From contig CACOFQ010000003.1 in the NCBI GenBank assembly GCA_902626505.1, positions 1 through 64,000 of the forward strand: a DNA stretch of 64,000 nucleotides, written 5' to 3'. This stretch comes from an uncultured Marinoscillum sp. (GTDB lineage: Bacteria > Bacteroidota > Bacteroidia > Cytophagales > MED-G16). Both the position numbers and the translations under genes were made by a program. Under the pieces are notes generated by a model. The model was not told where the DNA came from. It did not search any database and saw only the letters and a program-made list of their open reading frames with translations. Positions 9,181 through 19,136 of the stretch are shown here, one piece after another (position 1 is the first letter of the stretch; each line of letters starts with the position of its first letter).

Positions 9181-10459
9181 TCTCTGGCATCGTTCGATAG
9201 ACAAATATCAACTGAAATACCATCATCAATCCAAAGAAGAAAAAGATTAGTCCAGGATTATTTCCTAATAAATCTATAACATAAGGCGTAATAGCTGTAA
9301 TAATAGCTGCAAAAACCCAATGTATACCTGAACCAAAAGACTGACCTTTTGCTCTTACTGAATTAGGAAAAATTTCGGATATAAAAACCCAAATAACTGC
9401 TCCTTGACCTATAGCATGTGAAGCAACAAATAATAATATGAATGTTAATAGGATATTAGAATTTAGTTCTAGTAAAAAACACGAACCAATTGAAATAAGA
9501 CTAATAATATAACCAAATGAGCCAACATACATCAAAAACTTTCTCCCAAAACTATCGATAAGCCTTACACCTAACAATGTAAATAAAAGATTAATAAAAC
9601 CTATTGATATTGAGCTCATTAAAGAATCTGAAGTACCAAATCCTGCAGATTCTAAAATTTGAGGAGCATAATACAAAACAAAATTTATTCCTGAGAGCTG
9701 ATTAAAAAAGGAAATTAGAAAAGCTAGTTTTAATTGCGTAAAAAAAGGTTTTGAAAAAAGTGATTGATTATTATCATTAAATCCTTTTCTAATTTCTAGA
9801 ACTTTATTATCAACTCCTTTTCCATCATACATAATATTTAATATTTCTTTTGCCTTTTTATCTTTATTTACAAATAGAATAAGCCACCTTGGACTCTCTG
9901 GTATCTTAATTATTGAAAGGAGAAAAAATATAGAAGGTATTGCTTCAATTCCTAACATAAATCTCCAATCAATATCTCCTCCAAAACCTTGTAAAAGATA
10001 ATTTGAAAAATACGCTATTAAAATACCTAATACTATATTGAATTGATATAATGCTACTAGTCTTCCTCTATTTTCTTTATTTGATATCTCAGATATGTAA
10101 GTAGGTGAAGCTACGCTAGAAGCCCCTACTCCTAATCCACCAATAAATCTAAAAAATGAGAAAGAATATGGGTCCCACGCTAATGCAGATCCTACAGCGG
10201 AAACTAAAAAAAGTAATCCAATAACGACTAAAGTTTTTTTTCTTCCTAGTTTGTCACAAGGATATGATCCTAATAAGGCACCAATAACTGTTCCCCAAAG
10301 AGCCATTGACATTATAAAAACCCCATGAAATAAAGGTGAAGTATTCCATAACTCTCTAATTGGAAGGTTAGCTCCTGAAATAACTACAGTATCAAAACCA
10401 AATAAAAATCCTGATAATGCTACAGATATAGACCAGAAGAAAATTTTTTTGTTGTTCAT
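9146..10459 (-). CDS. MFS sugar porter
   Basis: ~12 TM; sugar-porter motifs DKLGRKK, PESPRWL, GRRL-like ENRGRLV, C-terminal MPETRKTSLEKM. Confidence 0.85.
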   Translation of the reverse strand: MNNKKIFFWSISVALSGFLFGFDTVVISGANLPIRELWNTSPLFHGVFIMSMALWGTVIGALLGSYPCDKLGRKKTLVVIGLLFLVSAVGSALAWDPYSFSFFRFIGGLGVGASSVASPTYISEISNKENRGRLVALYQFNIVLGILIAYFSNYLLQGFGGDIDWRFMLGIEAIPSIFFLLSIIKIPESPRWLILFVNKDKKAKEILNIMYDGKGVDNKVLEIRKGFNDNNQSLFSKPFFTQLKLAFLISFFNQLSGINFVLYYAPQILESAGFGTSDSLMSSISIGFINLLFTLLGVRLIDSFGRKFLMYVGSFGYIISLISIGSCFLLELNSNILLTFILLFVASHAIGQGAVIWVFISEIFPNSVRAKGQSFGSGIHWVFAAIITAITPYVIDLLGNNPGLIFFFFGLMMVFQLIFVYRTMPETRKTSLEKMKL

Positions 10460-10498
10460 AGAAACAATATTTTTACCAATATTAATTAAAAAAAACTA

Positions 10499-11389
10499 AT
10501 GTTATTAGGCATAGACTTGGGCGGCACAAAAATTGAGGGAATTGTTCTTGAATCTAAAGAGAACCCAAAAGAAATAATTAGACATAGGATTAATACAGAG
10601 GAAGAAAAAGGATATTCTCAAGTAATTAATAATATAAAATCATTAGTTGACTATATAGAAAAAAAAATTAATTATAATTTTGATAAACTTGGGATTGGAA
10701 CTCCTGGAACTATAGATCCTGAAACTGAATTACTCAAAAACTCTAATTCTCAATGCCTTAATAAAATGCCAATCCAAAAAGATTTAGCAAAAACACTAGA
10801 TAAAAATATTCTAATTCAAAATGATGCAAATTGTTTTGCACTCGCTGAGACTTTACTTGGTTCCGTTAAAGATCAATACCCTGATGCTAAGAATGTATTT
10901 GGTATTATCATGGGAACAGGAGTTGGTGGAGGAGTAATAATAGAGGGTAAAACAGTGTATGGAAGCCAAGGTATTGGTGGAGAATGGGGCCATACTATAG
11001 TTACTGATGATGGTGATGAATGTTATTGCGGTAAAAGCGGGTGTGTAGAATCAGTTATATCAGGTAGAGCACTACAAATTTATTATAACAAGATTTCTGG
11101 AAAGAAATTAAAATTTGAAGAAATATACGATCGAAGAGATAGTGATCCTTATGCTAAAGAGACCATGCAGAGATTGATAAATCACTTCGGTAAGGGTTTA
11201 AGTAATGTAGTAAATATACTTGACCCGGAAGTAATTGTTTTGGGTGGTGGTCTTAGTAATATTGATGAATTATATAATGAAGGTTATGATGAACTTAAAA
11301 AATATGTCTTCAATCCTACCTTTAAAACACCTATTTTAAGACCTAAACTTGGAGATAGCGCTGGAGTTTTTGGTGCTGCACTTTTATAA
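10499..11389 (+). CDS. ROK family sugar kinase
   Basis: LGIDLGGTKIEGIV; GTGVGGGVIIEGK; GEWGHTIV; zinc motif CYCGKSGCVES. Confidence 0.88.
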   Translation: MLLGIDLGGTKIEGIVLESKENPKEIIRHRINTEEEKGYSQVINNIKSLVDYIEKKINYNFDKLGIGTPGTIDPETELLKNSNSQCLNKMPIQKDLAKTLDKNILIQNDANCFALAETLLGSVKDQYPDAKNVFGIIMGTGVGGGVIIEGKTVYGSQGIGGEWGHTIVTDDGDECYCGKSGCVESVISGRALQIYYNKISGKKLKFEEIYDRRDSDPYAKETMQRLINHFGKGLSNVVNILDPEVIVLGGGLSNIDELYNEGYDELKKYVFNPTFKTPILRPKLGDSAGVFGAALL

Positions 11390-11390
11390 T

Positions 11391-12194
11391 TTAATTTTCA
11401 TATCTTGATTTTGTAGCATTATAGTTTTGAGTTATTTCTTCCAAAGAAAGAGTTTTAGTATATAGATAAACTGCTCCAATTGAACCATTAAATGCTGATC
11501 CACCATCTCTCCAATCTTTTCCAATTAAAAAATTATCATGTCCATAATTTACATTTGTGTGTGCTGTAGCTGTTTCATCTAAAGAAGAATTAACATAATA
11601 TTTACCTGTTAAATTATTTTTTGTAAAGGTTATAAATTTCCAAGTATCATCATTAACAATTGTTTTAGATAGATTGTTTTTACTTCCATTAGTGTGAAAA
11701 CCATATTTTGGATTAGAATTTTTTGTTTTAAAATCCCAAAAACGAAACTCTCCATTTTCATCACTTGGAATATGTAAAATAAACTCATAATAATATCCAG
11801 TACTTCCTTTACTTCTTGAGAGAGATGCTAATAAACAGTTTTGATCTGTAGTCTTAATCCACATAGAAATAGTAATATTTGTTGATGACATATTATTTAG
11901 ATCACTATCTCTCTTGTAAAGATCATTATCAAAAACTAGAGATCCTCCCCAATTATCTGAGTAAACTACTGAACCTGAAAATTGAGATAAATCATTATTT
12001 GAACTGCTCAGATCATTCCATACTGATAAATCATTTGGATCTAAGGAATTTGGGTCAGATGCATCTAAATGAAGAATAAGATTATCATTAATAATTCCTG
12101 GCTTATGGTGGACAGCATGATATGAAGGTAAAATCTGAGAAAAACTATATTTTGATAAGAGTATTAAAAGAAAAAATAATAGATTGTACTTCAT
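11391..12194 (-). CDS. Secreted LamG/concanavalin A-like domain protein
   Basis: Signal peptide MKYNLLFFLLILLSKYSFSQ; LHLDASDPNS...SMWIKT...SIGAVYLYTKTLSLEEITQNYNATKSRY. Confidence 0.75.
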   Translation of the reverse strand: MKYNLLFFLLILLSKYSFSQILPSYHAVHHKPGIINDNLILHLDASDPNSLDPNDLSVWNDLSSSNNDLSQFSGSVVYSDNWGGSLVFDNDLYKRDSDLNNMSSTNITISMWIKTTDQNCLLASLSRSKGSTGYYYEFILHIPSDENGEFRFWDFKTKNSNPKYGFHTNGSKNNLSKTIVNDDTWKFITFTKNNLTGKYYVNSSLDETATAHTNVNYGHDNFLIGKDWRDGGSAFNGSIGAVYLYTKTLSLEEITQNYNATKSRYEN

Positions 12195-12858
12195 GAATAA
12201 TAAAAAATTAGTAATAACCTTATTCTTTAGTTTAATAAGCTTATATATGAACGGATCAAATATAGATTATCCAAAATTTGACACAAAAGAAAAAAAAATA
12301 ATTTTTTTTGGTAACTCTATAACTCAAAGTTGGAGTGACTACACAAAATTCTTTTCAGATAATGGATACGTAAATAAAGGTATCTCAGGACAAACAACTG
12401 ATCAGATGTTAGTGCGTTTCAAAAAAGATGTAGTTGATGAAAAAGCATACTGTGTCGTGATTTTAGCTGGAATCAATGATCTAGCAGAAAATAATGGTCC
12501 TGTAACATTAGAAGAGATATTTGAAAATATAAAGTCTATGGTAAAAATTGCAAATGATAATAGTATAAAAGTAATACTATCTTCTATCTTACCAGCATAT
12601 GAGTTTCTTTGGAATCCTGGAATTTATCCAAGTGACGATATTATTTTTCTCAATAAAAATTTAATAGATTTTTGTAAGTCTGGCAGTGCTATATATGTTG
12701 ATTACCATACCTCTATGAAAGATAAAAGAGATGGACTTAAAGATGAGTTTACTTACTGGAGAGATGATTTTAATGGATATGATGGGGTTCATCCCAATAA
12801 AAAGGGTTATTTAAAAATGGAAAAAATCATTTCCAAAACTCTAAAAAAGATACTCTAA
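12193..12858 (+). CDS. Secreted SGNH/GDSL-family esterase
   Basis: GNSIT, GISGQT, AGINDL, DGVHPN blocks; signal peptide from MNNKKLVITLFF; ORF track start 12184 is an upstream in-frame TTG. Confidence 0.8.
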   Translation: MNNKKLVITLFFSLISLYMNGSNIDYPKFDTKEKKIIFFGNSITQSWSDYTKFFSDNGYVNKGISGQTTDQMLVRFKKDVVDEKAYCVVILAGINDLAENNGPVTLEEIFENIKSMVKIANDNSIKVILSSILPAYEFLWNPGIYPSDDIIFLNKNLIDFCKSGSAIYVDYHTSMKDKRDGLKDEFTYWRDDFNGYDGVHPNKKGYLKMEKIISKTLKKIL

Positions 12859-15800
12859 TCCCTTAACTCATTAAATGATTTTAGTACCTCCTCGTATTTT
12901 TCTTTAGAAATTTTATAAGTCATCTCATGAGTTTTAGTCGGTTTAGAGGTTGTGTTATATAGCTCCCAGCTCATATTACCTAATCTCCTTTGGACAGATG
13001 GTGGAGATCCTGAAAATACATCAGCATAGTTTAAACTTCTTGTTCCAGTTAGTATCATTTTTAGATCCATGATATCTCCTTTCTTTTTATTCAAATTCTC
13101 TAAATTTGTATCAGAAGATGAGTTAAGGGACTTATTAATTTCACCATCAATTTCTTCTATTGCTTGATCAATTTTATCAACAAGCTCATCTACATTCGTA
13201 AGTAACTTATCAAAATTTAACTGAAAACTAAAAAGTTTCTTTCTATCCTCTAGTGAAGATTTACTTCCTATTTGAATTACATCAAAAGAATAAGAATTCG
13301 TTAATTTTTCTATTTTATCATTCTCAAATTTTTCAAGATGAACACTATATTTCCCTGGAGGAACGAGAGGTCCAGAATAGTTATTTTCATCATCAATATT
13401 TCTCATTGAAAAAGTTCTTAAATCCCAATATTTTTCATGGTATCCTTTATTTTTATTTGAACTAATTCTTCTTACTACTTTTCCTTCACTATCTGATATA
13501 GTTAAATAAATTTTAGGTGATTTTTCCTTAGCTTCATCTTCTAACTTATCAGCAGTTGGATAATCAATTATCTCACCCCTATTAAATTTAAGAGATTCTT
13601 TATTTTGTCTTTCTTCAAACTTTGAGAGAATACTATTTCTTAAATAATAAGATAACTTTAATCCGTACGGAGGATTAGGGGAAGTAAAGAAGTTATGGCC
13701 TGTTGCAGTTTTTTCAGGTGCTGCAATAATGTACTGATGCGTTGATTTTACAGAGAATAAATGTGCAGACTTACTGTCAATTAAATTTGTATATTCTCTT
13801 ATCGGAGAGTAATCATCTACTATATAGAATCCTCTGCCAAAAGATGCAGCCACTAAATCATCTTCACCCTCATGAATTTCAAGATCTCTTATAGGAATTG
13901 TAGGTACTTTTTTAAACTTCCTCCAAGAAGATCCTGCGTCCATTGAAAAATACATTCCAAATTCAGTTCCAATAAAAAGAACATTAGGATTTATATGGTC
14001 TTCAACTACTGTCCACACAAAGTTATTCTCTGGAATATTAGAAGAAATAGATTTCCATGTCTTACCTCCATCTTTAGTTACAACTAGGTATGGTTTAAAA
14101 TCTCCATACTTATGGTAGTTAAATGAAACATATATGGTATTTAAATCATGTTTTGAAGTGATTACATCAGTAACATAAGCTTTTTGTGGAACTCCAGGAA
14201 AGTTCTGATGTTTCTCCCAGGTATTACCATTATCTCTACTTATTCTTACAAGTCCATCATCAGTTCCTACTACTAACAATCCTTGTTGTAATCTCGATTC
14301 ATCTAAAGCAACTATTGTTCCAAGAGGCGATGTGAAAACATTTTTAAATATTGCGTCAACACTCCAAACCTTACCCATTACCTTCATCTTGTTTCTATCT
14401 TCATTTCTTGTAAGATCTGGACTTATTTTTTTCCATGAATCACCATTATCATCACTCTGAAATAAGAAATTTGCAGCAAAATATAACCTATCAGAATTAT
14501 GAGGACTTATTATAAGAGGAGAATCCCAATTCCATCTTAAAGCGGCCTCCCCTTCTGCTGGCTGAGGCTGAATGCCAATTCTCTCGCCATTTGATTTATC
14601 ATACCTCATTATACCCGCATACTGTGACATCGTATAAAGGATATTTGGATCAGTAGGATCAACTCGAACCTGAAATCCATCTCCACCAGTTGTTACAAAC
14701 CAATCACTATTCCTTATACCTGACCTATTTTTGGTTCTAGATGGGCCACCAAAACTATCATTATCTTGAGTCCCTCCATAAACATTATAAAATGGCTTAT
14801 GATTATCGATACCAACTCTGTAGAGCTGAATAATCGGTAAATTATCTATAAATCTCCACGTTTTCATCCTGTCAAAACTCTCATAAATTCCCCCATCACA
14901 GCTGATCATGATATAATCAGGATCATTAGGATCAAAAAGAACATCATGACTATCTACATGTTTCTTATTTTCTGGAATTCTTTCAAACGTCTTTCCACCA
15001 TCTTCTGTGACATACGATCTCATATCTACAGAATAGACTTTATCAAATTGATGTGGGTCAGGAAAAATTTCAACATAATACTGAGAGTCTACCACCTGAT
15101 AATCACTCATCTTCATCCATGTCTCTCCATAATCATCTGATCTATAAAAACCTTTTGTTTTTTCTTTAGCAGTAATTAATGCATAGACAACATTTGATTT
15201 TTGGGGTGAAATTGCTAATCCAATTCTTCCAATATCACCACCTGGCAACCCATTTTTTAATTTTTTCCAAGTTTTTCCTCTATCTACAGATTTAAAAATA
15301 CCTCCTTCTGGCCCACCAGCAACCAAAATACCAAAATGTCTCCTTCTTTGGTATGTGCTTGCATACATGATATTATTATCATTATGATCCATTACTACAT
15401 CAGAAATTCCAGTATCATCTGTTACATGTAAAATTCTTTGCCATGTCTTCCCACCATCTTTAGTATTGTAAAGTCCTCTTTGACCACCAGACCTCCACAA
15501 TGGTCCTTGAGCAGCAACATAAATATTATCTGAATTGTCTGGATCAATAATAATTTTAGCAATATGTTCAGATGTTTTCAATCCCATGTGAGTCCATGTA
15601 TTTCCAGCGTCAATTGATTTATAAATTCCATCTCCAAATCCAACTGATCTTTGACTATTATTCTCACCTGTACCTAACCATAAAATTTTTGGATTTCTAG
15701 GATCCATAGAGATTGTACCTATAGAATAACTTCCATAATGTTCAAAAATTGGAATCCACGTAGTTCCTGAATTAGTTGTTTTCCATACATTTCCAGATGC

Positions 15801-16004
15801 AGTTGTTACATACCAGGTACTGGTATTAGAATAATCCTTAATAACTTTTGTTATTCTACCTGATACTTTTGCCGGTCCAATATTTCTAACAGGAATATTA
15901 TCAAATATTGATGTATTTATCTTTTCTTGTCCTTTTTTCTGGGAGAAAAGATCAAAAAACAAAAGTGATAATCCTAGGGTAAATAGTAAGTTTAATTTTT
16001 TCAT
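12855..16004 (-). CDS. BNR/sortilin (VPS10)-like beta-propeller exported protein, paralogue 1
   Basis: Repeated S.D.G.TW Asp-box motifs (GNVWKTTNSGTTW, GIYKSIDAGNTW etc.); signal peptide. Confidence 0.82.
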   Translation of the reverse strand: MKKLNLLFTLGLSLLFFDLFSQKKGQEKINTSIFDNIPVRNIGPAKVSGRITKVIKDYSNTSTWYVTTASGNVWKTTNSGTTWIPIFEHYGSYSIGTISMDPRNPKILWLGTGENNSQRSVGFGDGIYKSIDAGNTWTHMGLKTSEHIAKIIIDPDNSDNIYVAAQGPLWRSGGQRGLYNTKDGGKTWQRILHVTDDTGISDVVMDHNDNNIMYASTYQRRRHFGILVAGGPEGGIFKSVDRGKTWKKLKNGLPGGDIGRIGLAISPQKSNVVYALITAKEKTKGFYRSDDYGETWMKMSDYQVVDSQYYVEIFPDPHQFDKVYSVDMRSYVTEDGGKTFERIPENKKHVDSHDVLFDPNDPDYIMISCDGGIYESFDRMKTWRFIDNLPIIQLYRVGIDNHKPFYNVYGGTQDNDSFGGPSRTKNRSGIRNSDWFVTTGGDGFQVRVDPTDPNILYTMSQYAGIMRYDKSNGERIGIQPQPAEGEAALRWNWDSPLIISPHNSDRLYFAANFLFQSDDNGDSWKKISPDLTRNEDRNKMKVMGKVWSVDAIFKNVFTSPLGTIVALDESRLQQGLLVVGTDDGLVRISRDNGNTWEKHQNFPGVPQKAYVTDVITSKHDLNTIYVSFNYHKYGDFKPYLVVTKDGGKTWKSISSNIPENNFVWTVVEDHINPNVLFIGTEFGMYFSMDAGSSWRKFKKVPTIPIRDLEIHEGEDDLVAASFGRGFYIVDDYSPIREYTNLIDSKSAHLFSVKSTHQYIIAAPEKTATGHNFFTSPNPPYGLKLSYYLRNSILSKFEERQNKESLKFNRGEIIDYPTADKLEDEAKEKSPKIYLTISDSEGKVVRRISSNKNKGYHEKYWDLRTFSMRNIDDENNYSGPLVPPGKYSVHLEKFENDKIEKLTNSYSFDVIQIGSKSSLEDRKKLFSFQLNFDKLLTNVDELVDKIDQAIEEIDGEINKSLNSSSDTNLENLNKKKGDIMDLKMILTGTRSLNYADVFSGSPPSVQRRLGNMSWELYNTTSKPTKTHEMTYKISKEKYEEVLKSFNELRD

Positions 16005-16023
16005 AGTGTGGTTTATTTAATAT

Positions 16024-16031
16024 CAAATATA
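16024..16031 (-). promoter_or_regulatory. -7 box TATATTTG upstream of the BNR/sortilin gene
   Basis: caaatata on + strand; 19 nt before ATG at 16004. Confidence 0.45.
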
Positions 16032-16083
16032 TATTTTTTTATAAAAAAATAATTTATGATGATATAATTTGCTATGGATATTG

Positions 16084-16293
16084 TTAATACTTACCCTTAT
16101 AGAAAAAGTAATCTGTGACAAAGAGAATTAGAAATAGAAACACAGAAAGTATAAAAAAATCTTTTGATAAACTTGGAATCATTTGTTCTGTAATTGACCA
16201 ACCTGATACAAGATAAATGATATAATTAAATAAAATTAATAGTACATAGCTACCAATTCCAGACTTGATAGAATTCATAATTTTTTTATTCAT
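16084..16293 (-). CDS. Small 2-TM membrane protein of unknown function
   Basis: 69-aa ORF with two hydrophobic stretches, overlapping the hflX stop. Confidence 0.5.
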   Translation of the reverse strand: MNKKIMNSIKSGIGSYVLLILFNYIIYLVSGWSITEQMIPSLSKDFFILSVFLFLILFVTDYFFYKGKY

Positions 16294-17483
16294 ATAAAAT
16301 CAAATTTATCAATATCAGGATAAAGAAAATTATTATAAGGGTATCTTTTTATATGAATTTTTCTTACTTCTCTATATACAGTTTTTTTAAATTCATCCAA
16401 ATTAATTTTTTTTGTTGCAGAAATAAAAAGCACATTATCTCCCAATTTAGAAATCCATGTTTCTTTCCACTCATCCAATGAAAAATTCTTTTCAGAGTAA
16501 TCATTAATTAGATCAGTTTCATCATAGTCTACTCTTTTATAATTATCTATCTTATTAAAAACAACTATTGTTGGTTTATTAGATCCCTCTATTTCTTCTA
16601 ATATTTTATTTACGGAATCCATATGCTCCTGGAAACTCGGATGAGATATGTCTACTACATGAATTAACAAATCTGCTTCCCTTACCTCATCAAGAGTACT
16701 CTTAAATGATTCTATAAGTTGAGTTGGTAATTTTCTTATAAATCCAACAGTATCTCCTAGTAGAAATGGAAGATTACCTATAACTACTTTTCTTGTTGTA
16801 GTATCCAGTGTAGCAAAAAGTTTATCTTCTGCAAAAACACTTGATTTACTAATAGAATTCATTAGCGTTGACTTACCAACATTAGTATAACCAACAAGGG
16901 CTGCCCTTATAAGCTTTCCTCTATTTCCTCTTTGTACTGACATTTGCTTATCTATAGTCTTAATCTTTGACTTTAATAAAGCAATTTTATCTCTTACAAT
17001 TCTTCTATCTGTTTCTATTTCGGTTTCTCCAGGACCTCTCATCCCTATTCCACCTTTTTGTCTTTCGAGATGAGTCCACATCCCCCTAAGTCTTGGTAAT
17101 AAATATTGACATTGGGCTAGTTCTACTTGTGTTCTAGCATAACTTGTTTTTGCTCTCTGAGCAAAAATATCAAGTATTAAGTTTGTCCTGTCTAAAACTT
17201 TAATTTTTAAAATTTTACTAATATTTTTTTCTTGAGCTGGTGACAACTCATCATCAAAAATTATTGTCTGGATATCCATTGCTTTAACATAAGTACTAAT
17301 TTCTTCCATTTTACCTTTTCCTATTAAAGTAGCTGGATTTGGACTTTCAATTCTTTGAATAAACCTTTTCTCTACAGTTCCTCCTGCTGTATATGATAAG
17401 AACTCTAACTCATCAAGATATTCTTGAGACTTTTTAAGATTTTGATTTTTATTAACTAAACCTACAATAATTGTTTTCTCCAT
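16290..17483 (-). CDS. hflX: GTPase HflX
   Basis: RLRGMWTHLERQKGGIGMRGPGETEIETDRR; GYTNVGKSTL; start set at ATG (MEKTIIVG) rather than track TTG at 17525. Confidence 0.93.
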   Translation of the reverse strand: MEKTIIVGLVNKNQNLKKSQEYLDELEFLSYTAGGTVEKRFIQRIESPNPATLIGKGKMEEISTYVKAMDIQTIIFDDELSPAQEKNISKILKIKVLDRTNLILDIFAQRAKTSYARTQVELAQCQYLLPRLRGMWTHLERQKGGIGMRGPGETEIETDRRIVRDKIALLKSKIKTIDKQMSVQRGNRGKLIRAALVGYTNVGKSTLMNSISKSSVFAEDKLFATLDTTTRKVVIGNLPFLLGDTVGFIRKLPTQLIESFKSTLDEVREADLLIHVVDISHPSFQEHMDSVNKILEEIEGSNKPTIVVFNKIDNYKRVDYDETDLINDYSEKNFSLDEWKETWISKLGDNVLFISATKKINLDEFKKTVYREVRKIHIKRYPYNNFLYPDIDKFDFI

Positions 17484-17515
17484 TCGAATTATTACTAAAG
17501 TATGAGAAAGTTTTT

Positions 17516-17761
17516 CTAGTCGCAATCAAAAGATCCGCCACATTCATAACATTCGCCTTAAGTGTATGTTAAAACACCTCTAAAATTAATTACCTCACAA
17601 CTATTTCCATAATTAATTCCATTACAACCACAGACTGGTTTGTATTCTTTTATATAAAAGAAATCTTTATTTATTATAGTTTCATCAAAACAATTATCTA
17701 AATAATTATTTTCTTCACTACAAGAGAAAAGAAAGAGAAGTAATATGAATAATTTTTTCAT
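17516..17761 (-). pseudogene. Kazal-type lipoprotein interrupted by in-frame TAA (17558-17560); frame continues GECYECGGSFDCD to TAG at 17516-17518
   Basis: Lipobox-like LFLFSCSEE; DNCFDETIINKDFFYIKEYKPVCGCNGINYGNSCEVINFRGVLTYT*GEC..., Kazal pattern with terminal GEC after the stop. Confidence 0.6.
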
Positions 17762-17764
17762 AAA

Positions 17765-18097
17765 TTAAATAGAATTATAAAATATCAAAATGCTTAAAAA
17801 TAAATAGGTTATGGCTGGTAAGATATCTATGATATTATCTTTGATTTTTATTCGAATAAAAATTGCCATTGTCATCATCATTATAAAACAAAATGAAGTC
17901 GTAGTTAATAACACATCAATTTGAAGTCCTAAAATTAATCCAATACCACCTAATAATTGTAGAGAACCTACAATTTTTCTCTGACCATTATAACCCCAAC
18001 GAATATATTCTAATTTCATCCTTCTAGATATAAAGGAACTATATCCATAGATAATAAATGAAACACCAGTAAACATAATAACTAAGGTTAAATTCAT
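17765..18097 (-). CDS. DoxX-like small membrane protein
   Basis: 110 aa, 4 TM; GYNGQRKIVGSLQLLGGIGLILG. Confidence 0.55.
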   Translation of the reverse strand: MNLTLVIMFTGVSFIIYGYSSFISRRMKLEYIRWGYNGQRKIVGSLQLLGGIGLILGLQIDVLLTTTSFCFIMMMTMAIFIRIKIKDNIIDILPAITYLFLSILIFYNSI

Positions 18098-18100
18098 TAA

Positions 18101-18445
18101 TTAAATTAGACCGAAGTTAAATGCAGTTATATATAATGACATCAAAAGAAAAGTTAATGATGGTAAAAACTTGATTAGGGGGTTTTTTATCTTAAGATGA
18201 GACATTTGCGCACAAAACATGAAAAATGCCATGGAAATAGATCCAATTAAAGTCAACTCAGTATACCAAATACCAAATAATAATAATGTTGCAGATGAAA
18301 TCTTAAGGGCTCCAACAATATTTCTAAGAAGGTCCGAATATCCAAATTCTTTAAATTCTTTTACGACATTATTGTATCTTATAGTCCAAACTAAAAATAC
18401 TGATAGCGCGACAATTAATTGAAATAATAAAGATAACTCATACAT
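18101..18445 (-). CDS. DoxX-like small membrane protein
   Basis: 114 aa, 4 TM; SDLLRNIVGALKISSATLLLFGIW. Confidence 0.6.
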   Translation of the reverse strand: MYELSLLFQLIVALSVFLVWTIRYNNVVKEFKEFGYSDLLRNIVGALKISSATLLLFGIWYTELTLIGSISMAFFMFCAQMSHLKIKNPLIKFLPSLTFLLMSLYITAFNFGLI

Positions 18446-18476
18446 AAACTATGCAAGATATTGAAAAAATCAATAT

Positions 18477-19100
18477 TTATATAATTACTTTTTTATAAAG
18501 ATAAGAAGCAATAACTGAACCAATAACACCAGTTATAAGATAGTAAATAAAAAAATCACTAGATCCATTACCACCATAACCCTGAGGATCAATAATACTA
18601 ATTAGAGAAGGACCAAAACTAACAGCAGGATTAAAAACTGCACCTGAAATATCTCCTACTGCAAATGCCCCTGTCATTACAGTCATTCCAATTGCAAAAC
18701 CAAAGTATTGATTCCCTTTTAAATGTTTATTTAATGCAACATTTAAGATGACAAAAACTAGTAAAAATGTAAATAAAATTTCAGCAATGAGAAGGTTAGT
18801 TATATTTTCTGTATTTGAAACAACTGAGAAATCATTATTACCTAAAGTTATTACAAAAAATGTTGCGACTGAAGCCCCTAAAAGCTGACTTAATACATAT
18901 AAACCAAGGCCTCTTAAATCAAGTTCATTATTTATAACCATTGCAAGACTTACAGCAGGATTATAATGTGCTCCAGATATATGCCCTCCCATATAAATTA
19001 AAATAGATAAACCAAGACCAATTGCTATTGGATCGCCTGTTAGACCAATAATTAACACAAGAAAAAAAGTGCCAATAAATTCTACGATATATTTATTCAT
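18477..19100 (-). CDS. Aquaporin (MIP family)
   Basis: Two NPA motifs: SGAHYNPAVSLA and SGAVFNPAVSFG; 6 TM. Confidence 0.88.
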   Translation of the reverse strand: MNKYIVEFIGTFFLVLIIGLTGDPIAIGLGLSILIYMGGHISGAHYNPAVSLAMVINNELDLRGLGLYVLSQLLGASVATFFVITLGNNDFSVVSNTENITNLLIAEILFTFLLVFVILNVALNKHLKGNQYFGFAIGMTVMTGAFAVGDISGAVFNPAVSFGPSLISIIDPQGYGGNGSSDFFIYYLITGVIGSVIASYLYKKVII

Positions 19101-19136
19101 TATTCATTTATTAAATTTTAAAAAAAAAAATTAAAA

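Noticed and set aside
12184-12192. TTG start for the SGNH esterase
   Set aside because: ATG at 12193 gives a cleaner signal peptide; TTG would only add three residues.
18457-18475. Hairpin ATATTGA-N5-TCAATAT between the aquaporin and DoxX-like genes
   Set aside because: AT-only short stem in AT-rich DNA and no U-tract on the transcribed strand; not enough to call a terminator.
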